DNA of 64,000 bases, from NCBI RefSeq assembly GCF_900111495.1, contig NZ_FOIU01000001.1, positions 248,001-312,000 on the forward strand, written 5' to 3'. The stretch's first letter is position 1. Each line of letters begins with the position of its first letter. This DNA is from Chryseobacterium wanjuense (lineage in GTDB: Bacteria; Bacteroidota; Bacteroidia; Flavobacteriales; Weeksellaceae). The position numbers were made by a program, and so were the translations under genes. Positions 52,477-62,279 of this stretch are shown here, one piece after another. The notes beneath the pieces are model-generated. The model made no database searches and had not been told where the DNA came from. It saw nothing but the letters and a program-made list of their open reading frames with translations.

Positions 52477-55092
52477 ATGCAGATTTCAGAAAAGTACAAT
52501 CCACAGGAAACAGAACAGAAGTGGTACAATTACTGGTTGGAAAACAAATACTTCCATTCAGAGCCGAATGACAAGCCGCCTTACACTGTTGTAATTCCTC
52601 CGCCAAACGTTACGGGGATCTTACACATGGGGCATATGCTTAATAATACCATTCAGGATGTTCTGGTCCGTCGTGCAAGAATGCAGGGCTTCAATGCCTG
52701 TTGGATTCCGGGAACAGATCACGCCTCCATTGCTACGGAAGCGAAAGTTGTTGCTAAACTGAAGTCTGAAGGAGTCAATAAATCAGATATTACCCGCGAA
52801 GAATTCCTGAAACACGCTTGGGAATGGACCGACAAATACGGCGGTACGATCCTTGAGCAGTTGAAAAAGCTGGGTTGCTCTTGCGACTGGGACAGAACGC
52901 GTTTTACGATGGAGCCTAAACTTTCTCAGCAGGTAATCAAATCTTTTGTTGATCTTTACAATAAAGGTTTGATCTACAGAGGATACAGAATGGTAAACTG
53001 GGATCCGGAAGCGAAAACCAATATTTCTGATGAAGAAGTAATTTTTAAAGAACAAAACGGAAAATTATATTTCCTGAAATATAAAATCGAAGGTTCGGAA
53101 GAATTCCTTTCGGTGGCTACAACCCGTCCTGAAACGATTTTCGGAGATACTGCAGTTTGTATCAATCCTAATGATGAGAGATATGCTCATCTGAAAGGTA
53201 AAAAAGTAATCGTACCGATCGTTGACAGAATAATTCCGATCATTGAAGACGAATATGTTGACATCGAGTTCGGAACGGGAGCTTTGAAAATTACCCCTGC
53301 TCATGACGTAAACGACTACGAGATCGGACAAAAACACCATCTTCAAATGATTGATGCTTTGGATGATGACGGTAATTTGAACGAGTACGGGTTACATTAC
53401 GCAGGAAAAAACAGATTTGAAGTAAGAAAGCAGATAGCGAAAGAATTAGAGGAAAAAGGTCTTTTGTTAAAGGCAGAGGATTACGTAAATAAAGTAGGAA
53501 CTTCAGAAAGAACAGGTGCGGTTATCGAGCCTAAAGTTTCTGTTCAGTGGTTCCTGAAAATGTCTGAAATTGCAAAACCTGCTTTGGATGTTGTAATGGA
53601 TGATGAGGTGAAATTCTATCCTGAAAAGTTTAAAAACACCTACAAACACTGGATGGAAAACATCCGCGACTGGAATATTTCCCGCCAGCTTTGGTGGGGG
53701 CAGCAAATTCCTGCGTACTATTATGGTGACGGAGAAAATGACTTTGTAGTTGCAGAAAACATCGAAGACGCTTTAGCTTTAGCTAAGGAAAAAACCGGAA
53801 ACTCGAATCTCGAAATCTCGAATCTAAAACAAGACCAGGACGCTCTCGACACATGGTTCTCATCATGGTTGTGGCCAATGTCAGTTTTCGACGGTCTGCT
53901 TGATCCTGAAAATAAGGATATTAATTATTATTATCCGACTTCTGACTTGGTAACAGGTCCGGATATTATTTTCTTCTGGGTAGCGAGAATGATCATGGGC
54001 GGATTGGAGTACAGAAAAGAAGTTCCGTTCAAAAATGTTTATTTTACAGGGATTGTAAGGGATAAGCAGAGAAGAAAGATGTCAAAATCTTTAGGAAACT
54101 CACCGGATCCATTGGAATTGATGGATAAATATGGTGCAGATGGCGTTCGTGTAGGAATTTTATTAAGTTCTGCCGCAGGAAATGACCTTCTTTTTGATGA
54201 AGACTTAATGCTTCAGGGAAGAAATTTCATGTCAAAAATTTGGAGTGCTTTCCGATTGATCAACATGTGGAATCATGAGGATAAACCTGCAAATGCTACA
54301 GAAACACAGGCAATCGAATGGTTTGAAAATAAATTAAATAAAACGATTGTTGAAATTAATGATCAGTTTGAAAAATTCAGAATTTCTGATGCTTTACATT
54401 TGATTTATAAATTAATCTGGGATGATTTCTGTTCTTGGTATCTTGAAGCGATTAAACCAAACTATGGAGAAGGAATTTCTAAAGAAGTTTATCATAAAAC
54501 AGTTCAGCTTTTTGAAGAATTAATGAAGCTTCTTCATCCGTTTATGCCTTTCTTAACAGAGGAATTGTGGCAGACGATTTCAGAAAGAAGCATTGAAGAC
54601 GCGTTAATGATTGCTCAGCAGAAAAAAGCAGAAGCATTTAATGAAGATATTATTAAGAACTTCGAAACTGCATCCGAATTGATTTCAGGAGTTAGAAACT
54701 ACCGCCAGACGAAAGGAATTTCTCCAAAAGAAGTAGTAGAAATTTATACTAATGCTTCAGAATTTTCAAACGAATCGGTTATTAAAAAATTAGCCAACGT
54801 TTCAGCAATTCATTTTGGAACAAAAACAGATAAACCAAGCTTTACATTCTTAGTGGGTGCAACGGAAGTTTCAATTCCATTAAGTGAAAACTTAGATTTA
54901 GGAGAAGAAAAAATCAAAACGGAAGAAGAATTAAAATATTTAAAAGGATTCTTAATTTCTGTAGATAAAAAGCTTTCCAATGAAAAGTTTGTTGCTAATG
55001 CAAAACCTGAAGTTGTAGAAGTTGAGCGTAAAAAACAAAAAGATGCGCAAGATAAAATTGCAATTCTGGAAGAGAAATTAAAAACTTTATAA
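52477..55092 (+). CDS. valS: Valyl-tRNA synthetase
   Basis: An 871-residue class I synthetase. HMGH at 50-53 (PPNVTGILHMGHMLN) and KMSKS at 534-538 (RRKMSKSLGNS) form the ATP site. It has a CP1 editing domain, a helical anticodon-binding domain (VYHKTVQLFEELMKLLHPFM) and a C-terminal coiled coil. Residues about 443-450 (NLEISNL) are encoded by a simple repeat (53802-53825; see findings). A TATTTTTG box at 52441-52448 lies 28 bp before the start. It charges tRNA-Val. Confidence 0.94.
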   Translation: MQISEKYNPQETEQKWYNYWLENKYFHSEPNDKPPYTVVIPPPNVTGILHMGHMLNNTIQDVLVRRARMQGFNACWIPGTDHASIATEAKVVAKLKSEGVNKSDITREEFLKHAWEWTDKYGGTILEQLKKLGCSCDWDRTRFTMEPKLSQQVIKSFVDLYNKGLIYRGYRMVNWDPEAKTNISDEEVIFKEQNGKLYFLKYKIEGSEEFLSVATTRPETIFGDTAVCINPNDERYAHLKGKKVIVPIVDRIIPIIEDEYVDIEFGTGALKITPAHDVNDYEIGQKHHLQMIDALDDDGNLNEYGLHYAGKNRFEVRKQIAKELEEKGLLLKAEDYVNKVGTSERTGAVIEPKVSVQWFLKMSEIAKPALDVVMDDEVKFYPEKFKNTYKHWMENIRDWNISRQLWWGQQIPAYYYGDGENDFVVAENIEDALALAKEKTGNSNLEISNLKQDQDALDTWFSSWLWPMSVFDGLLDPENKDINYYYPTSDLVTGPDIIFFWVARMIMGGLEYRKEVPFKNVYFTGIVRDKQRRKMSKSLGNSPDPLELMDKYGADGVRVGILLSSAAGNDLLFDEDLMLQGRNFMSKIWSAFRLINMWNHEDKPANATETQAIEWFENKLNKTIVEINDQFEKFRISDALHLIYKLIWDDFCSWYLEAIKPNYGEGISKEVYHKTVQLFEELMKLLHPFMPFLTEELWQTISERSIEDALMIAQQKKAEAFNEDIIKNFETASELISGVRNYRQTKGISPKEVVEIYTNASEFSNESVIKKLANVSAIHFGTKTDKPSFTFLVGATEVSIPLSENLDLGEEKIKTEEELKYLKGFLISVDKKLSNEKFVANAKPEVVEVERKKQKDAQDKIAILEEKLKTL

Positions 55093-55122
55093 ACTCAAAC
55101 CTTGAAGGTTTTAAAAAATAAA

Positions 55123-55758
55123 ATGACACACATAGAAAACATAAAAAAACTATTCTCAAAAAGCTTCGTAGAAAATCCTTTGTTGGAGAGCTTCGAGGTG
55201 GGGAAAATTTATCTTTCCAGTGGAAAGCTTGTTGCCTGTGATCCGTTGATTACGAATGACATGAAACCCTTCAGTACAGAATTTCCCAAAGGTGATTTTT
55301 CTGTTTTGCTGCATAAAGAAAGAGAAAGTAATTGTGTTGCGTATGCAGAAATTGTTTTCAGTAATGCTGAAATTTCAGATTGGAAAATGGCTACGACAGA
55401 AGGACAGGACGTAAAAGATCTTGCAGAAGAGGAAGTTTTCGGATATCCTGTAGAAAGCGGAATGGGATGCTTTATGGATGTAGAAACCCAGAATAGCCTG
55501 AATGAATTGGAACAAAGATTGTATCATAGCAAAGGAGTAGATTTTATGGGGATTTATGAAGAATTTTTCCATGATTATTTTTTTGATGAAAATGGTGCGA
55601 TCGATCAATATGCATTTTTGAAACCGGCAGAAGAAAAGCCCGGAACTATTTTTGGTTTTGAAACAGGATATGGAGAAGGTTTTTATGCAAGCTATATAGC
55701 TTTTGATAAAAATAATGTGCCGGTGAAAATTATTACAGAATTTATCGAAATTAGTTAA
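55123..55758 (+). CDS. DUF4241 family protein
   Basis: A 211-residue cytosolic protein of the DUF4241 type. LSSGKLVACDPL, GDFSVLLH, GYPVESGMGCFMDVETQ and YGEGFYASYIAFDKN are typical. DUF4241 proteins recur in contact-dependent and toxin-immunity settings, but no toxin gene is near. The start is ATG 55123 (MTHIEN); an in-frame TTG seven codons up is not needed. It follows valS by 30 bp, on the same strand. Confidence 0.78.
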   Translation: MTHIENIKKLFSKSFVENPLLESFEVGKIYLSSGKLVACDPLITNDMKPFSTEFPKGDFSVLLHKERESNCVAYAEIVFSNAEISDWKMATTEGQDVKDLAEEEVFGYPVESGMGCFMDVETQNSLNELEQRLYHSKGVDFMGIYEEFFHDYFFDENGAIDQYAFLKPAEEKPGTIFGFETGYGEGFYASYIAFDKNNVPVKIITEFIEIS

Positions 55759-55839
55759 TTAAAGTTAATTATTTTTGTACCCTAGTTCCCTTATTATAAA
55801 TTTGTCCAAACACACACAATAATATTAAACTAAAACACA

Positions 55840-56730
55840 ATGAATTTCTCATCAGAACAGCCGAAAATCATCGTTGTAGGAAGCTCATCCATAGACCTGG
55901 TTCTTGAAACAGAAAAAGTTCCGTGTCCTAACGAAACCGTTATTGCCCGCAATTCCGAAAGCTATTTTGGAGGAAAAGGGGCCAATCAGGCAGTGGGAGC
56001 AGCCAGACTCGGAGCCAGTGTATATTTCATAGGCTGCGTAGGTATGGATCCTCTTGGCCAGCAGATCATGAGAAATATGGTTGGCGAAAACGTAAACGTA
56101 GGATTTGTTTTCGAAACAGATCAGGAAGCTACAGGTACAGCGTATGTAACGACTTCCGACGGTAATGCGGCTATTGTAGTCGTGCCTGCAGCCAATAATT
56201 ATCTGAGTATCGAACACGTAGAAGCGGCCGACAAATACTTTCACACGGCAGATCTAGTTCTTCTTCAGTTGGAAGTTTCTATGAAAGTGATCGAATATAC
56301 CATCAAAAAGGCTAAAAAATATGGCAAAAAAGTTGGTTTATACGCTTCACCCGCACAACGTCTGTATGATGATATATTAGACAATATCGATTTTATGATC
56401 GTGAAAAGCAGCGAACTGCATATTGTTTTTGGGGAAGACCAGAGAGAAGAGATTCTTAAAAAATATTTCAACAAAGTTTTTGTGAGGGACGATATCAATT
56501 CTACCGTTTATTTTGACGGAACAGAAATGAAATACTGTAGAAACGATAAAGATAAAACCGTTTACAAAATGGGAATGGGAGACGCCTTCACATCTGGGTT
56601 TGCTGTAGCTTTATGCCATGGAAATCCTATCGAAGAATGCGTAAAGTTCGGAAATGAAGTTTCTGCAAGGGTTTCTGGTAAAAAAGGATCTCAGACAGGC
56701 CTGCCGAGAATTTCAGATTTCTTCTCATAA
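55840..56730 (+). CDS. PfkB-family carbohydrate kinase (ribokinase-like)
   Basis: A 296-residue ribokinase-like enzyme. Its N-terminal signature is GGKGANQAVGAARLG (about residues 43-57). The anion-hole/catalytic motif reads MGMGDAFTSGFAVAL; the usual second residue of GAGD is Met here. It phosphorylates a sugar using ATP; ribose is likely but unproven. Two -7 boxes lie upstream, TATTTTTG at 55770-55777 and TAAATTTG at 55797-55804. Confidence 0.85.
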   Translation: MNFSSEQPKIIVVGSSSIDLVLETEKVPCPNETVIARNSESYFGGKGANQAVGAARLGASVYFIGCVGMDPLGQQIMRNMVGENVNVGFVFETDQEATGTAYVTTSDGNAAIVVVPAANNYLSIEHVEAADKYFHTADLVLLQLEVSMKVIEYTIKKAKKYGKKVGLYASPAQRLYDDILDNIDFMIVKSSELHIVFGEDQREEILKKYFNKVFVRDDINSTVYFDGTEMKYCRNDKDKTVYKMGMGDAFTSGFAVALCHGNPIEECVKFGNEVSARVSGKKGSQTGLPRISDFFS

Positions 56731-56818
56731 GCTATTTGCTACATATCGAAAGTCTTGAACTTAACATAAAATATAAAGTAAAATTTCCACTTTTATAGTG
56801 GATTTTTTCTTTTATACT

Positions 56819-57658
56819 ATGGAAAAGTTAAGGCTTATTACCCAGGATTCCGTTGCTGTTGTTGGTCATCTCTTTTTGCCCGAAAAAAGCAATCAGAAGC
56901 TTTTGCTTATCAATTCGGCAACAGGCGTGAAACAACAGGTGTATTTCTCTTTTGCCAAGTATTTTGCTGAACAGGGATTTACGGTGATCACTTACGATTA
57001 TCGCGGAATAGGGCTTTCAAAACCCGAAAAAATGAGCGGATTTCAGGCATCCATGAGAATTTGGGGTTCGGAAGATTATAAAGCTGTTACGGATTATATT
57101 AAAATTAATTTTAATGATTATCAGAAATATTGCCTCGGTCATTCCGTTGGTGCCCTGATTTTGGGAATGAATGAAGATTCTGCAATGTTTGACGAGTTTA
57201 TTTTTGTAGGAACGCAGAATGCTTTTGTCGGCAATTTGAAATTCCGGACACAGATTGAGGCCTATCTCGGTTTTGGAATCGCCCAGCCTTTAACTACCGG
57301 ATTGCTAGGCTATTTTCCGGCACATTGGTTTGGTCTTGGAGAAAGTCTTCCAAAAAATTGCGCATATGACTGGAGAACCTTAATTTTAAACAAGAAATCA
57401 ACCAACGGTTTGTTGGAAAAAATTAATGATTATTCAAAAGAATTAACACAGAAAGTATTCGTTATCCGGGCTGAAGATGATATTTGGTTAACTGAAAAAG
57501 GGGTGAAAAGTCTGTTGAACGATACCTATCCGAATCTTAAACCTACTTACAGATTAATAAAAACTTCCGAGTCGGAAAAAGGAGAAATCGGACACGTTAA
57601 TTTTTTCAGGAGTTATAATAAAAAGCTCTGGAACATTATTTTAAATGAATTGATATAA
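56819..57658 (+). CDS. Alpha/beta hydrolase
   Basis: A 279-residue alpha/beta-hydrolase. The oxyanion/strand region is VITYDYRGIGLSKPEKMSG. The nucleophile elbow is CLGHSVGALILG (GHSVG, Ser). The late His lies in EIGHVNFFR. The substrate is unknown. The start is ATG 56819 (a GTG seven codons upstream is not required). Its stop abuts the ATG of the HD-domain gene, so translation of the two is coupled. Confidence 0.85.
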   Translation: MEKLRLITQDSVAVVGHLFLPEKSNQKLLLINSATGVKQQVYFSFAKYFAEQGFTVITYDYRGIGLSKPEKMSGFQASMRIWGSEDYKAVTDYIKINFNDYQKYCLGHSVGALILGMNEDSAMFDEFIFVGTQNAFVGNLKFRTQIEAYLGFGIAQPLTTGLLGYFPAHWFGLGESLPKNCAYDWRTLILNKKSTNGLLEKINDYSKELTQKVFVIRAEDDIWLTEKGVKSLLNDTYPNLKPTYRLIKTSESEKGEIGHVNFFRSYNKKLWNIILNELI

Positions 57659-58303
57659 ATGAAGAATCTGATCGACAACACAGTAGAATTTGTAAAAGAA
57701 AAATTAGAAGGCGCAGAAGCGGGGCATGATTGGTTTCATATCGAAAGAGTATGGAAACTGTCAAAGAAGATCGCGGAAACGGAAGAATGCAGTCAGGAAG
57801 TGGTAGAATTGGCGGCATTGCTGCATGATATTGCCGACCCCAAATTTCATAACGGTGATGAAACAATTGCATTGAAGGTTTCCCGTGAGTTTCTGGAAAG
57901 TCAAAACGCTTCGGAAGAGGTGATCGAAAAGGTTTTATTTATCATTAAAAATATTTCTTTTAAAAACAGGGAAGAAGCCCCGAAAGACCTTCCTATTGAG
58001 TTGAAAATCGTTCAGGATGCGGACAGAATTGACGCCATCGGAGCTATTGGAATCGGGCGAACTTTCAATTTCGGGGGCTTTAAAAACAATCCGATGTACG
58101 ACCCGAATGTTGAGCCAAAACTGAATATGTCGAAGGAAGAGTACAAAAAATCCAACGGAACAACGATCAATCATTTCTACGAAAAACTGCTGTTGTTGAA
58201 GGATCTTATGAATACGGAAAAAGGAAAGGAAATCGCGGGAGAAAGACATGATTTTATGCTAAAGTTTCTAGATCAGTTTTATAAGGAGTGGAATGTTGAC
58301 TAG
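57659..58303 (+). CDS. HD-domain phosphohydrolase
   Basis: A 214-residue HD-superfamily protein. HDWFHIERVW gives the first His, and LLHDIADPKFHNGDE is the HD pair. The later Asp lies in VQDADRIDAIGAIGI. It would hydrolyse a phosphate ester such as a nucleotide. It begins directly at the stop of the alpha/beta-hydrolase gene, so the two are co-translated. Confidence 0.88.
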   Translation: MKNLIDNTVEFVKEKLEGAEAGHDWFHIERVWKLSKKIAETEECSQEVVELAALLHDIADPKFHNGDETIALKVSREFLESQNASEEVIEKVLFIIKNISFKNREEAPKDLPIELKIVQDADRIDAIGAIGIGRTFNFGGFKNNPMYDPNVEPKLNMSKEEYKKSNGTTINHFYEKLLLLKDLMNTEKGKEIAGERHDFMLKFLDQFYKEWNVD

Positions 58304-58342
58304 CATTTCCTCAAAGCTTTTTAAAAACAGTATCTTTGTATC

Positions 58343-58933
58343 ATGGTATTTGTGATTTTGCTTATTTTCTGGGCTTTGTTTTTTTCTCTTATTTTGTCTA
58401 AAATAAAGAAGGGAAAAGGCGCCGAGTGGGCAAAATTATTCAGGATCATTACGCTGGTTTTTTCAATTTCATTTTTTACGTATTGGTTTATCAAGAAAAG
58501 TGCAATGGGAATTGTGAAAGATTCTTTGGCATTGCAGGTGATCAATAAACTCCCGCAGCCTTTGGATTTTTATGTGATAAACCTAAACGATCCTGATGCC
58601 AACAAAGCCATTGAAACCAAACACATCGGAAAAATTCGTCCCGAATATTACAGAATCGAATACCTGAAAATGGAAAAATCCAATGAATACTGGATTGTAG
58701 GGTATTTGGGTAAGAAAAACCTGGTGTATTTTACACAGCATTCGGTTCCCAATAAAAATATCGACCAGATTATTGAGGTTCAGAATTATATTAACCAGAG
58801 CGTAAAGCTTTCTGATATTGCTAAAAAGCAGGTAGAAGCATATAATTATGAAAATATAAAACAGGGGATTTGGGTCACACTGGATTTCCTTCTGTTGTTT
58901 CTTAATTTGGTTCTACTGATCAGGAGAAAATAA
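58343..58933 (+). CDS. Hypothetical membrane protein, 196 residues
   Basis: Not recognised. It has membrane helices at both ends: VFVILLIFWALFFSLILS plus LFRIITLVFSISFFTYWF at the start and GIWVTLDFLLLFLNLVLLIR at the end. A soluble middle of about 110 residues lies between. It starts 39 bp after the HD-domain gene and may belong to the same transcript. Confidence 0.65.
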   Translation: MVFVILLIFWALFFSLILSKIKKGKGAEWAKLFRIITLVFSISFFTYWFIKKSAMGIVKDSLALQVINKLPQPLDFYVINLNDPDANKAIETKHIGKIRPEYYRIEYLKMEKSNEYWIVGYLGKKNLVYFTQHSVPNKNIDQIIEVQNYINQSVKLSDIAKKQVEAYNYENIKQGIWVTLDFLLLFLNLVLLIRRK

Positions 58934-59009
58934 ATCCCCACTTACATACTAAGTCGGGACTCATTTTATAATAAATCTTTTCAGTTTTTTATCGAATCAA
59001 TAAATTTTT

Positions 59010-59240
59010 TTAAGGATAATCTAAAATCAGCATAATTCTTTCTTTAAATTCTTCCGGACAGTTTTTGACAAGTTTATCTTTATTCTGCTTACTGATCTGG
59101 TTGGGTTCCAGCCATTCTGTGACGTCAGAACTAAGGCTATTGTTATCATAAACTCTTTTTATTCTGTCATCCTCATAAAAAGTATATTCATCACCGAGCC
59201 AGTTGGTGGTGATGCTGATTGTACAAATTTCCTTTTCCAT
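59010..59240 (-). CDS. Hypothetical protein, 76 residues
   Basis: Not recognised. Short, charged, no signal peptide; MEKEICTISITTNWLGDEYT to MLILDYP. Start chosen at ATG 59240. It is isolated between convergent or distant genes, and it may not be functional. Confidence 0.4.
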   Translation of the reverse strand: MEKEICTISITTNWLGDEYTFYEDDRIKRVYDNNSLSSDVTEWLEPNQISKQNKDKLVKNCPEEFKERIMLILDYP

Positions 59241-59433
59241 GTCATTGTTTTTTAGAGAGTTCAACATTTATGTGTATTTATAATACTCCCTAATATAATA
59301 AATTTTACAATACGAATGGAGGTTTTTCAGTAATTTTTTTTTCGGATAAAAAAGTGAATTATTTTTATTAAAATTGGATTTTTTAAGATAATTGATTCTG
59401 AAATTGTCTGGTTAAAATAAAACTTTACGCACC

Positions 59434-60324
59434 CTAAAAAAGTGTTCCTGTATTTTCGGTTGCCATTTTGGGAATTAAGAGGTCAGTTTTCCACTCATCA
59501 TTCATTTTTTTGATAAAATAAGCAGAAAGTAGGGGTGATGCCTTTTCAATGTTTTGATGGACAAAGAAATACAGATTCTGCAGCCCTTCTTTTTTCCATT
59601 GTTTAAGATGTTTCAGCCAGTCATCAAGTCTTTCGTAATCGCTTTCTGCATTGGCTCCTACGTAACGGATAAAGACATTCGGTGTGGTAAGACGCATATG
59701 AAGCATATCTCTTCTTCCCGCCGTATCCACGATGATATTCGTGATATTATGAGCTTCGAAAAGTTCGCAGGTTGTGTTTAAAATGTCTTCATCGGTAAAC
59801 CATTCGGTATTTCTTAATTCAATTGCCAGTGGAACTTCTTTTGGCCAGTTTTTTACGAATTTTTCTAATCTTTCATAATCTTTTGGTTTAAAATTATCGT
59901 GAAGCTGTAAGAAAACCATGCCTAGTTTTTCATCAAAATTCAAAACGGCAGTGGCAAACTGAGTCACAACGTCATCAATATTCAAAAGTCTTCTGAAATG
60001 TGAAACGGTGTTGGTGATTTTAGGGAAAAACTTAAAATTTTCCGGAGTTTTTTCTTTCCAGGTCTGTACCTGTTCCGGAGTCGGCATTCCGTAGAAAGTA
60101 GCGTTTAATTCAATGGAATTGAACTGGGTTCCGTAATATGTCAATTCGTCTTTGGTACCTTTCGGATAAAACCCTTTCAGATCGGTTTTGTTCCATTTTG
60201 CACATCCGATAGAAATATTTTCTAAACCTTTTTTATTCTGGCTTAAAATTTCCTTTGTTCTTGGATGATCTTTTGGTAATGTGAAATCTATTTTGGAAGG
60301 ATCTTCTACTTGTCCGAATTTCAT
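59434..60324 (-). CDS. DUF72 family protein (TIM-barrel-like)
   Basis: A 296-residue DUF72 protein. Typical parts: ISIGCAKWNKTDLKGFYP, NSIELNATFYGMPTPEQVQTW, FFPKITNTVSHFRR and VPLAIELRNTEWF. The fold is TIM-barrel-like with conserved aromatic and acidic residues; an enzymatic activity is expected but not known. It has an isolated position on the minus strand. Confidence 0.88.
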   Translation of the reverse strand: MKFGQVEDPSKIDFTLPKDHPRTKEILSQNKKGLENISIGCAKWNKTDLKGFYPKGTKDELTYYGTQFNSIELNATFYGMPTPEQVQTWKEKTPENFKFFPKITNTVSHFRRLLNIDDVVTQFATAVLNFDEKLGMVFLQLHDNFKPKDYERLEKFVKNWPKEVPLAIELRNTEWFTDEDILNTTCELFEAHNITNIIVDTAGRRDMLHMRLTTPNVFIRYVGANAESDYERLDDWLKHLKQWKKEGLQNLYFFVHQNIEKASPLLSAYFIKKMNDEWKTDLLIPKMATENTGTLF

Positions 60325-60358
60325 ATCTGTTGCTTTTTAAGAATTAAACAAATATAAC

Positions 60359-60390
60359 AAAAAAAACACGCCTGAAAAAGCGTGCTTTAG
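60359..60390 (-). terminator. Terminator of nrdA
   Basis: CACGC / GCGTG stem around CTGAAAAA; the A-run at 60359-60366 is the U-tract on the minus strand. Confidence 0.8.
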
Positions 60391-60422
60391 TGAATATGTT
60401 GATGTTTATTATTTGGGAATTC

Positions 60423-62081
60423 TTAAGCTTCACAAGAAGAGCAGGTAACAAAATTTACCATCATTTCTTTAGAAACAGAAGAACTTCTTTGATAATAAAG
60501 GGTTTTTACTCCTTTTTTCCAAGCTTCGATATAAAGATAGTTGACATCTTTTACCGGCATCGTTGAAGGAATCTGTAAGTTCAGCGATTGCGCCTGATCG
60601 ATATACTGCTGTCTTTGAGCAGCCTGAGAAATAATCTCCATCGGAGAAATTTCTTTAAATGTTTTGAATACTGCTTTTTCTTCTTCAGTTAATTCTTTCA
60701 AATGTTGAACAGAACCGTGGTTCAGCATAATCGTTCTCCAAGTTTCCTCGTTGTCAAGACCTTTTTCTTCTAATAATCTTGCTAAATATTTGTTCTTACG
60801 CATAAAGTTTCCTTTTGCCAGACCAGCTTTATAATAGTTAGAAGCAAACGGCTCGATTCCCGGCGAAGTCTGTCCTAAAATTGCAGAACTTGAAGTCGTA
60901 GGAGCGATCGCCATTGTGGTGGTATTTCTCAATCCGTATCCTTTCAATAATTCCGGTTCACCATAGATATTGGCCAACTCTCTTGACGCTTGTTCTGCCT
61001 GTTCTTTGATGTGTCTGAAAGCTCTTGCATTAAATTGAGTTGCCTCAAAACTTTCAAACGGAATCATATTCTTTTGTAAATATGAATGATACCCTAAAAC
61101 TCCCAATCCAAGCGCTCTGTGACGCATGGCGAAGTTTCTGGCTCCCTGAAGGTAATAATTTCCTTCCGTTTTGTCAATGAATTCGGATAAAACGGCATCC
61201 AGGAAATAGATGGCTAATTTTACTGCATCCGTATCTTTCCATTCATCATACAATTCTAAGTTCATTGATGATAAACAGCAGATGAAAGATTCTTCCATTG
61301 ATGAAGGAAGCATGATTTCAGAACAAAGGTTACTTGCATTTACAGGAAGTCCTAAATCTTTGTAAACCTGTGGTTTATTTCTGTTAACGTTATCCGTAAA
61401 GAAAATATAAGGCAACCCTTTTTGCTGACGGCTTTCCAATACTCTTGCCCAGATCTTACGTTTGTCCATATCGCCATCGATCATATCCTGCATCCAGTAA
61501 TCAGGAACGCAAATTCCTGTGAATAGGTTCTGGATCGGGCTTCCGATGTCTTTAATGGATAAAAATTCTTCAATATCTCCGTGGTCGATATCAAGATAAG
61601 CCGCAAAAGCACCTCTTCTTACACCGCCCTGAGAAACAACGTCCATTGCCGTATCAAACAATTTCATGAAAGAAACAGCTCCTGAAGATTTTCCGTTGTC
61701 TGTTACTGCAGTACCTCTGTTACGAAGTTCCCCGAAATATCCTGAAGTTCCTCCTCCGATTTTTGTCTGCATGATCACTTCACCCATTTTGTGGGTAATT
61801 CCTTCGATGCTGTCCGGAATGTGAACGTTAAAACAAGAAATAGGAAGACCTCTTTGTGTTCCCATATTTGCCCAAACCGGCGACGAGAAACTGATCCATC
61901 CTTTGGTGATCATTTCCTTGAAGGCAGGCTGAAGTTCGGGCTTGTATAATCTTTTTGCGGCTGCAGTGGTAATCCTGTCGATTGCTCCTTCCACAGTTTC
62001 CCCCTTTAGCAAATAGCCTCTGTTCAGCATTTGCTCAGACTCTTCATTGAGCCACCATATATTTGTACCTTGTTCTTCCAT
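60423..62081 (-). CDS. nrdA: Class I ribonucleotide reductase, large (alpha) subunit
   Basis: A 552-residue NrdA that makes deoxyribonucleotides from ribonucleoside diphosphates. Active-site C83 (PISCFNVHI), N251-C253-E255 (NLCSEI), Y529-Y530 (TLYYQRS) and the C-terminal redox pair C547/C550 (CSSC) are all present. The usual ATP-cone regulatory domain is missing, which explains the short length and suggests altered allostery. It follows nrdB after about 200 bp with an intergenic repeat in between. Confidence 0.93.
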   Translation of the reverse strand: MEEQGTNIWWLNEESEQMLNRGYLLKGETVEGAIDRITTAAAKRLYKPELQPAFKEMITKGWISFSSPVWANMGTQRGLPISCFNVHIPDSIEGITHKMGEVIMQTKIGGGTSGYFGELRNRGTAVTDNGKSSGAVSFMKLFDTAMDVVSQGGVRRGAFAAYLDIDHGDIEEFLSIKDIGSPIQNLFTGICVPDYWMQDMIDGDMDKRKIWARVLESRQQKGLPYIFFTDNVNRNKPQVYKDLGLPVNASNLCSEIMLPSSMEESFICCLSSMNLELYDEWKDTDAVKLAIYFLDAVLSEFIDKTEGNYYLQGARNFAMRHRALGLGVLGYHSYLQKNMIPFESFEATQFNARAFRHIKEQAEQASRELANIYGEPELLKGYGLRNTTTMAIAPTTSSSAILGQTSPGIEPFASNYYKAGLAKGNFMRKNKYLARLLEEKGLDNEETWRTIMLNHGSVQHLKELTEEEKAVFKTFKEISPMEIISQAAQRQQYIDQAQSLNLQIPSTMPVKDVNYLYIEAWKKGVKTLYYQRSSSVSKEMMVNFVTCSSCEA

Positions 62082-62175
62082 AGTTGTTTATATTTTCGAA
62101 TTCCCGAGTGGTTTTAGGACTCAGGAATTTTGTTGCTTTTTAATAATTGTAAATCTGGAAAGATTACATTATACT

Positions 62176-62250
62176 AGATGCTTCGACAGGCTCAGCATGA
62201 CAAAACGCTAATACTATCTGTTTCGACGCTCGCTTCGCTCGCGCTTTTTA
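62176..62250. repeat. AGATGCTTCGACAGG...CATGACA element and GC-rich palindrome
   Basis: AGATGCTTCGACAGGCTCAG followed by CATGACA at 62176-62202 is nearly the same as 27711-27738. About 25 bp on, CGCTCGCTTCGCTCGCG is a short palindrome. This repeat lies between nrdB and nrdA. Confidence 0.6.
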
Positions 62251-62279
62251 ATCCAAAACTTAGAGTGCTAATCTAAAAT

